Positions 40,220 through 42,444 of a stretch of DNA of 42,444 nt are shown here, in pieces. The translations under genes were made by a program, and so were the position numbers. The first letter of the stretch is position 1, and every line of letters starts with the position of its first letter. The notes beneath the pieces were generated by a model. It saw only the letters and a program-made list of their open reading frames with translations, ran no database searches and was not told the DNA's origin. Source of the stretch: Chloroflexota bacterium (lineage in GTDB: Bacteria; Chloroflexota; Ktedonobacteria; Ktedonobacterales; Ktedonobacteraceae). The stretch is from NCBI GenBank assembly GCA_902810755.1, contig CADDYT010000046.1, positions 1 through 42,444 of the forward strand, given 5' to 3'.

Positions 40220-41401
40220 ATGGCATCGTTTTCTTTTACGATTGACGCGGAGTGTTCAGAGAGCCAGGCGCGCGCGGGAACGATTACTACTCCGCACGGG
40301 GTGATTCATACGCCGATCTTCATGCCGGTGGGGACGCAGGCAACGGTGAAGAGCGTATCGCCGGAGGAACTGCGCGCGGCAGGCGCGGAGATTATCCTGG
40401 CGAATACGTATCATCTGATGCTGCGGCCCGGCTCCGAGTTGATTGCGGAATTCGGCGGGCTGCACTCGTTTATGCACTGGGATGGGCCGATGCTGACGGA
40501 TAGCGGCGGCTTCCAGGTCTTCAGTCTGGGCCACCTGCGCAAGGTGAGCGAGGAGGGAGTGGCCTTCAAGTCTCATCTGGACGGCTCGCCGCGCACGCTG
40601 ACGCCCGAAAGCGTTATGCGCATCGAGGCTGAACTGGGGGCCGATATCATCCTGCCGCTGGATATCTGCGTGGGCTACCCCTGCACCACAGAGCAGGCAC
40701 GCGCGGCGATGAAGACGACGCATCGCTGGGCCGAGCGGGCGCTGGCGGCGAAGCAGCAGTATCGACCGGAGCAGACGCTGTTCGGCATTGTGCAGGGCGG
40801 ATTCGACGCGGAACTGCGCCAGCAGAGCGCGCGCTTTGTCGGCGAGCTGCCCTTCCCCGGCCTCTCAATTGGCGGCCTCTCCGTGGGCGAGCCAAAGGCG
40901 GTGATGTGGGAGATGCTGCGCACCACCACCCCCGCCCTGCCGAGGATGAAACCGCGCCACCTGCTGGGCGTTGGCTCGCCGGAAGACCTGGTGATCGGCG
41001 TCGGGCTGGGCATGGATATGTTTGATTGCGTCCTGCCCACGCGCGTCGCCCGGCATGGGGGGCTGTTTACCCCATACGGGCGCGTCAGCATTAAGACGGC
41101 CCGTTTCCGTGCCGAGAAGGGGCCGGTTGAAGAGGGCTGCGACTGCTACACGTGCCGCAACTACAGCGCCGCCTACGTTCACCACCTGGCCCGAACCGAG
41201 GAACAGTTATATTACCGGCTGGGCAGCATCCACAATATCCGCTTCATGCTGCGGCTCGCCCGTTCACTGCGCGAGGCCATCCTGGCGGGGAACTACCCGC
41301 AGTTCCGTGACGAGTTTCTGGCGCGCTACACGCCGGCTTCTGAGCAGGTGCGCGACGCCCAGCGCGAGAAGTGGAAGTTGGCCCGCGCTCAGAGGGATTG
41401 A
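40220..41401 (+). CDS. tgt: tRNA-guanine transglycosylase (queuosine pathway)
   Basis: Exchanges guanine-34 for preQ1 in tRNAs with a GUN anticodon, in the cytosol. It is 393 residues. The family opening FTIDAECSESQARAGTITTPHGVIHTP is split across the usual start, then FMPVGTQATVKSV and MLTDSGGFQVFSLG. The catalytic Asp lies in MDMFDCVLPTR-like GLGMDMFDCVLPTRVARHG, and the zinc site is CDCYTCRNY with a following His. The ATG at 40220 places the family start correctly; the frame opens 31 codons earlier without a plausible N-terminus. No other queuosine gene is in the window. It ends 3 nt before the lipoyl-transfer gene. Confidence 0.97.
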   Translation: MASFSFTIDAECSESQARAGTITTPHGVIHTPIFMPVGTQATVKSVSPEELRAAGAEIILANTYHLMLRPGSELIAEFGGLHSFMHWDGPMLTDSGGFQVFSLGHLRKVSEEGVAFKSHLDGSPRTLTPESVMRIEAELGADIILPLDICVGYPCTTEQARAAMKTTHRWAERALAAKQQYRPEQTLFGIVQGGFDAELRQQSARFVGELPFPGLSIGGLSVGEPKAVMWEMLRTTTPALPRMKPRHLLGVGSPEDLVIGVGLGMDMFDCVLPTRVARHGGLFTPYGRVSIKTARFRAEKGPVEEGCDCYTCRNYSAAYVHHLARTEEQLYYRLGSIHNIRFMLRLARSLREAILAGNYPQFRDEFLARYTPASEQVRDAQREKWKLARAQRD

Positions 41402-41404
41402 GAT

Positions 41405-42232
41405 ATGGAGAGAGAGAGCAGAGCGTATCGTTTTCTCAACACGGGCATTCAGGACGCGGCCACAAATATGGCCATCGATGAGGCCGTGCTGATTCACCAC
41501 CTGCGCGACGAGGTGCCGCCGACGCTGCGCGTCTTTCGCTGGTCGCAGCCATCCATCTCGCTGGGGCGTTTCCAGCGGCTGGAGCAGGAGATTCGGCTGG
41601 ATGCCTGCCAGCAACAGGGTGTGGCGCTGGTGCGCCGTCCAACGGGGGGGCGCGCCGTTTATCACCGCGATGAATTTACGTATAGCATCGTCATCAGCAA
41701 GAGCTACGAGGTGCCGTCGGGGGTGGTCGCCGCGTATGCCTATCTGGCGCAGGGCATCATCGCCGCGCTGGCAGAGCTGGGGGTAGCGGCGGAACTGAGC
41801 GAGGGGCGCGTCAGCAAAAATCCCTCCGCCGCCTGCTTCGCCTCCTCCACGCAGGCCGACCTGACCAGCGGGGGCTATAAGATGGTGGGCAGCGCGCAGG
41901 TCTGGCGCGAGCATGCCCTGCTGCAACAGGGGTCGCTCCCGCTCGACGACCGTTCCGCCGAGTTCTATGACCTGCTCTCCTTCCCTTCAGAAGCTGAACG
42001 CGAGCAGGCGCTGGCCCTCTATCGGGAGCATACCACCCCCCTGCACACCTTCGCCCCCACAGCATCATGGGATGATGTCGCTCACGCCTTCCGCAACGGC
42101 TTCAGCCAGGCCCTGCACGCCGAATTCATCCCCGGCGAACTGACCGCCTCAGAATGGGCGCTGACCCGCGAGCTGGTCGAGGAGAAATACGGCAAGTTGA
42201 CCTGGCGCGAAGAGCGCGTTAGACTGGTGTGA
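41405..42232 (+). CDS. Lipoate-protein ligase / octanoyltransferase (LplA/LipM family)
   Basis: A 275-residue enzyme that attaches lipoate or octanoate to lipoyl domains of 2-oxoacid dehydrogenases or the glycine-cleavage H protein. Family motifs are NMAIDEAVL, RWSQPSISLGRFQ, VRRPTGGRAVYHRDEFTYS and GGYKMVGSAQVW with the catalytic Lys. A Cys in the SAACFASS stretch is placed like the catalytic Cys of LipM octanoyltransferases. LipM rather than a true ligase is therefore possible. It is coupled to tgt (3-nt gap) although no metabolic link is known. Confidence 0.9.
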   Translation: MERESRAYRFLNTGIQDAATNMAIDEAVLIHHLRDEVPPTLRVFRWSQPSISLGRFQRLEQEIRLDACQQQGVALVRRPTGGRAVYHRDEFTYSIVISKSYEVPSGVVAAYAYLAQGIIAALAELGVAAELSEGRVSKNPSAACFASSTQADLTSGGYKMVGSAQVWREHALLQQGSLPLDDRSAEFYDLLSFPSEAEREQALALYREHTTPLHTFAPTASWDDVAHAFRNGFSQALHAEFIPGELTASEWALTRELVEEKYGKLTWREERVRLV

Positions 42233-42259
42233 ATCGCGCCCTGTACCATCCGCATGACA

Positions 42260-42444
42260 GCCCGCACCCCTGGCGGCTGGCCTGGGCTGGCCCTACTATA
42301 CACGGCGCGCCCACGTGATTCGCGTATAGTCGGGCCAGCCCCAGAAGCGGTAACGGAAGCCCGTGCCAGCGCGACGCAGGCCAGCCAGGCACCCGCCACA
42401 CAGGCACCCGCCGCGCAGGCCACACAGGCACCCGCCGCGCAGGC
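42260..42444. repeat. GGCC-hairpin BIME-like repeat and downstream repeats
   Basis: Arms 42284-42301 (GGGCTGGCCCTACTATAC) and 42324-42341 are complementary over 18 bp with one mismatch, the loop facing TACTATAC as in other copies. The companion module follows (CCAGAAGCGGTAACGG, 42341-42356). A tandem of GGCACCCGCC / GCAGGCCACACA words then runs to the window edge. It lies past the end of the lipoyl-transfer gene. Confidence 0.8.

Overview
The window looks like a chromosomal segment of a GC-rich, Ktedonobacteria-like member of the Chloroflexota. That placement is an inference. It rests on the mix of a division/cell-wall cluster, a transmembrane Ser/Thr kinase with a Thr/Pro-rich stalk, several FHA proteins, an F420-type (deazaflavin) oxidoreductase and many GC-rich palindromic repeats. 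No rRNA, tRNA, CRISPR array, transposase or phage gene was recognised.

Layout. 1-6.6 kb: an acetamidase/formamidase-family enzyme, a transmembrane Ser/Thr kinase, a BON-domain membrane protein and a Pro/Gln-rich membrane protein with a jelly-roll-like outer domain, followed by a structured inverted-repeat element. 6.7-20.8 kb: one continuous minus-strand division and cell-wall (dcw) cluster, read mraZ-rsmH-ftsL-ftsI-orf-ftsW-murG-murC-murB-ftsQ-ftsA-ftsZ. Upstream of mraZ lie a promoter, 10-bp-spaced MraZ-type operator repeats and a perfect DnaA box. mraY, murD, murE and murF are not in the cluster. 21.0-24.5 kb: a three-gene ABC-2 exporter operon diverging from a regulator with two MerR-type heads.

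24.8-30.8 kb: a tight plus-strand operon of an ATP-grasp/phosphotransferase-like fusion, a second ATP-grasp ligase and an ABC exporter with a C-terminal FHA domain. It resembles a peptide-ligation and export system and is the best candidate for an undescribed pathway. 31.2-42.2 kb: a YVTN/YncE-type beta-propeller protein, an FHA membrane protein, a GNAT acetyltransferase, an F420-type nitroreductase, a response regulator without an output domain, a family 9 glycosyltransferase, a VOC protein, a secreted degenerate M23-like protein, a zinc-ribbon protein, and tgt followed by a lipoate/octanoate transferase.

A repeat family runs through the window. Its unit is a GGCC-stem hairpin preceded by GTAG, often paired in inverted orientation with TACTATAC facing a short loop, much like REP/BIME elements. 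One complete copy lies inside the open reading frame of the ATP-grasp fusion and is translated. A second group of palindromes (GTCATGCTGCG... and GTCATCCTGAG... types) occupies other intergenic spaces.
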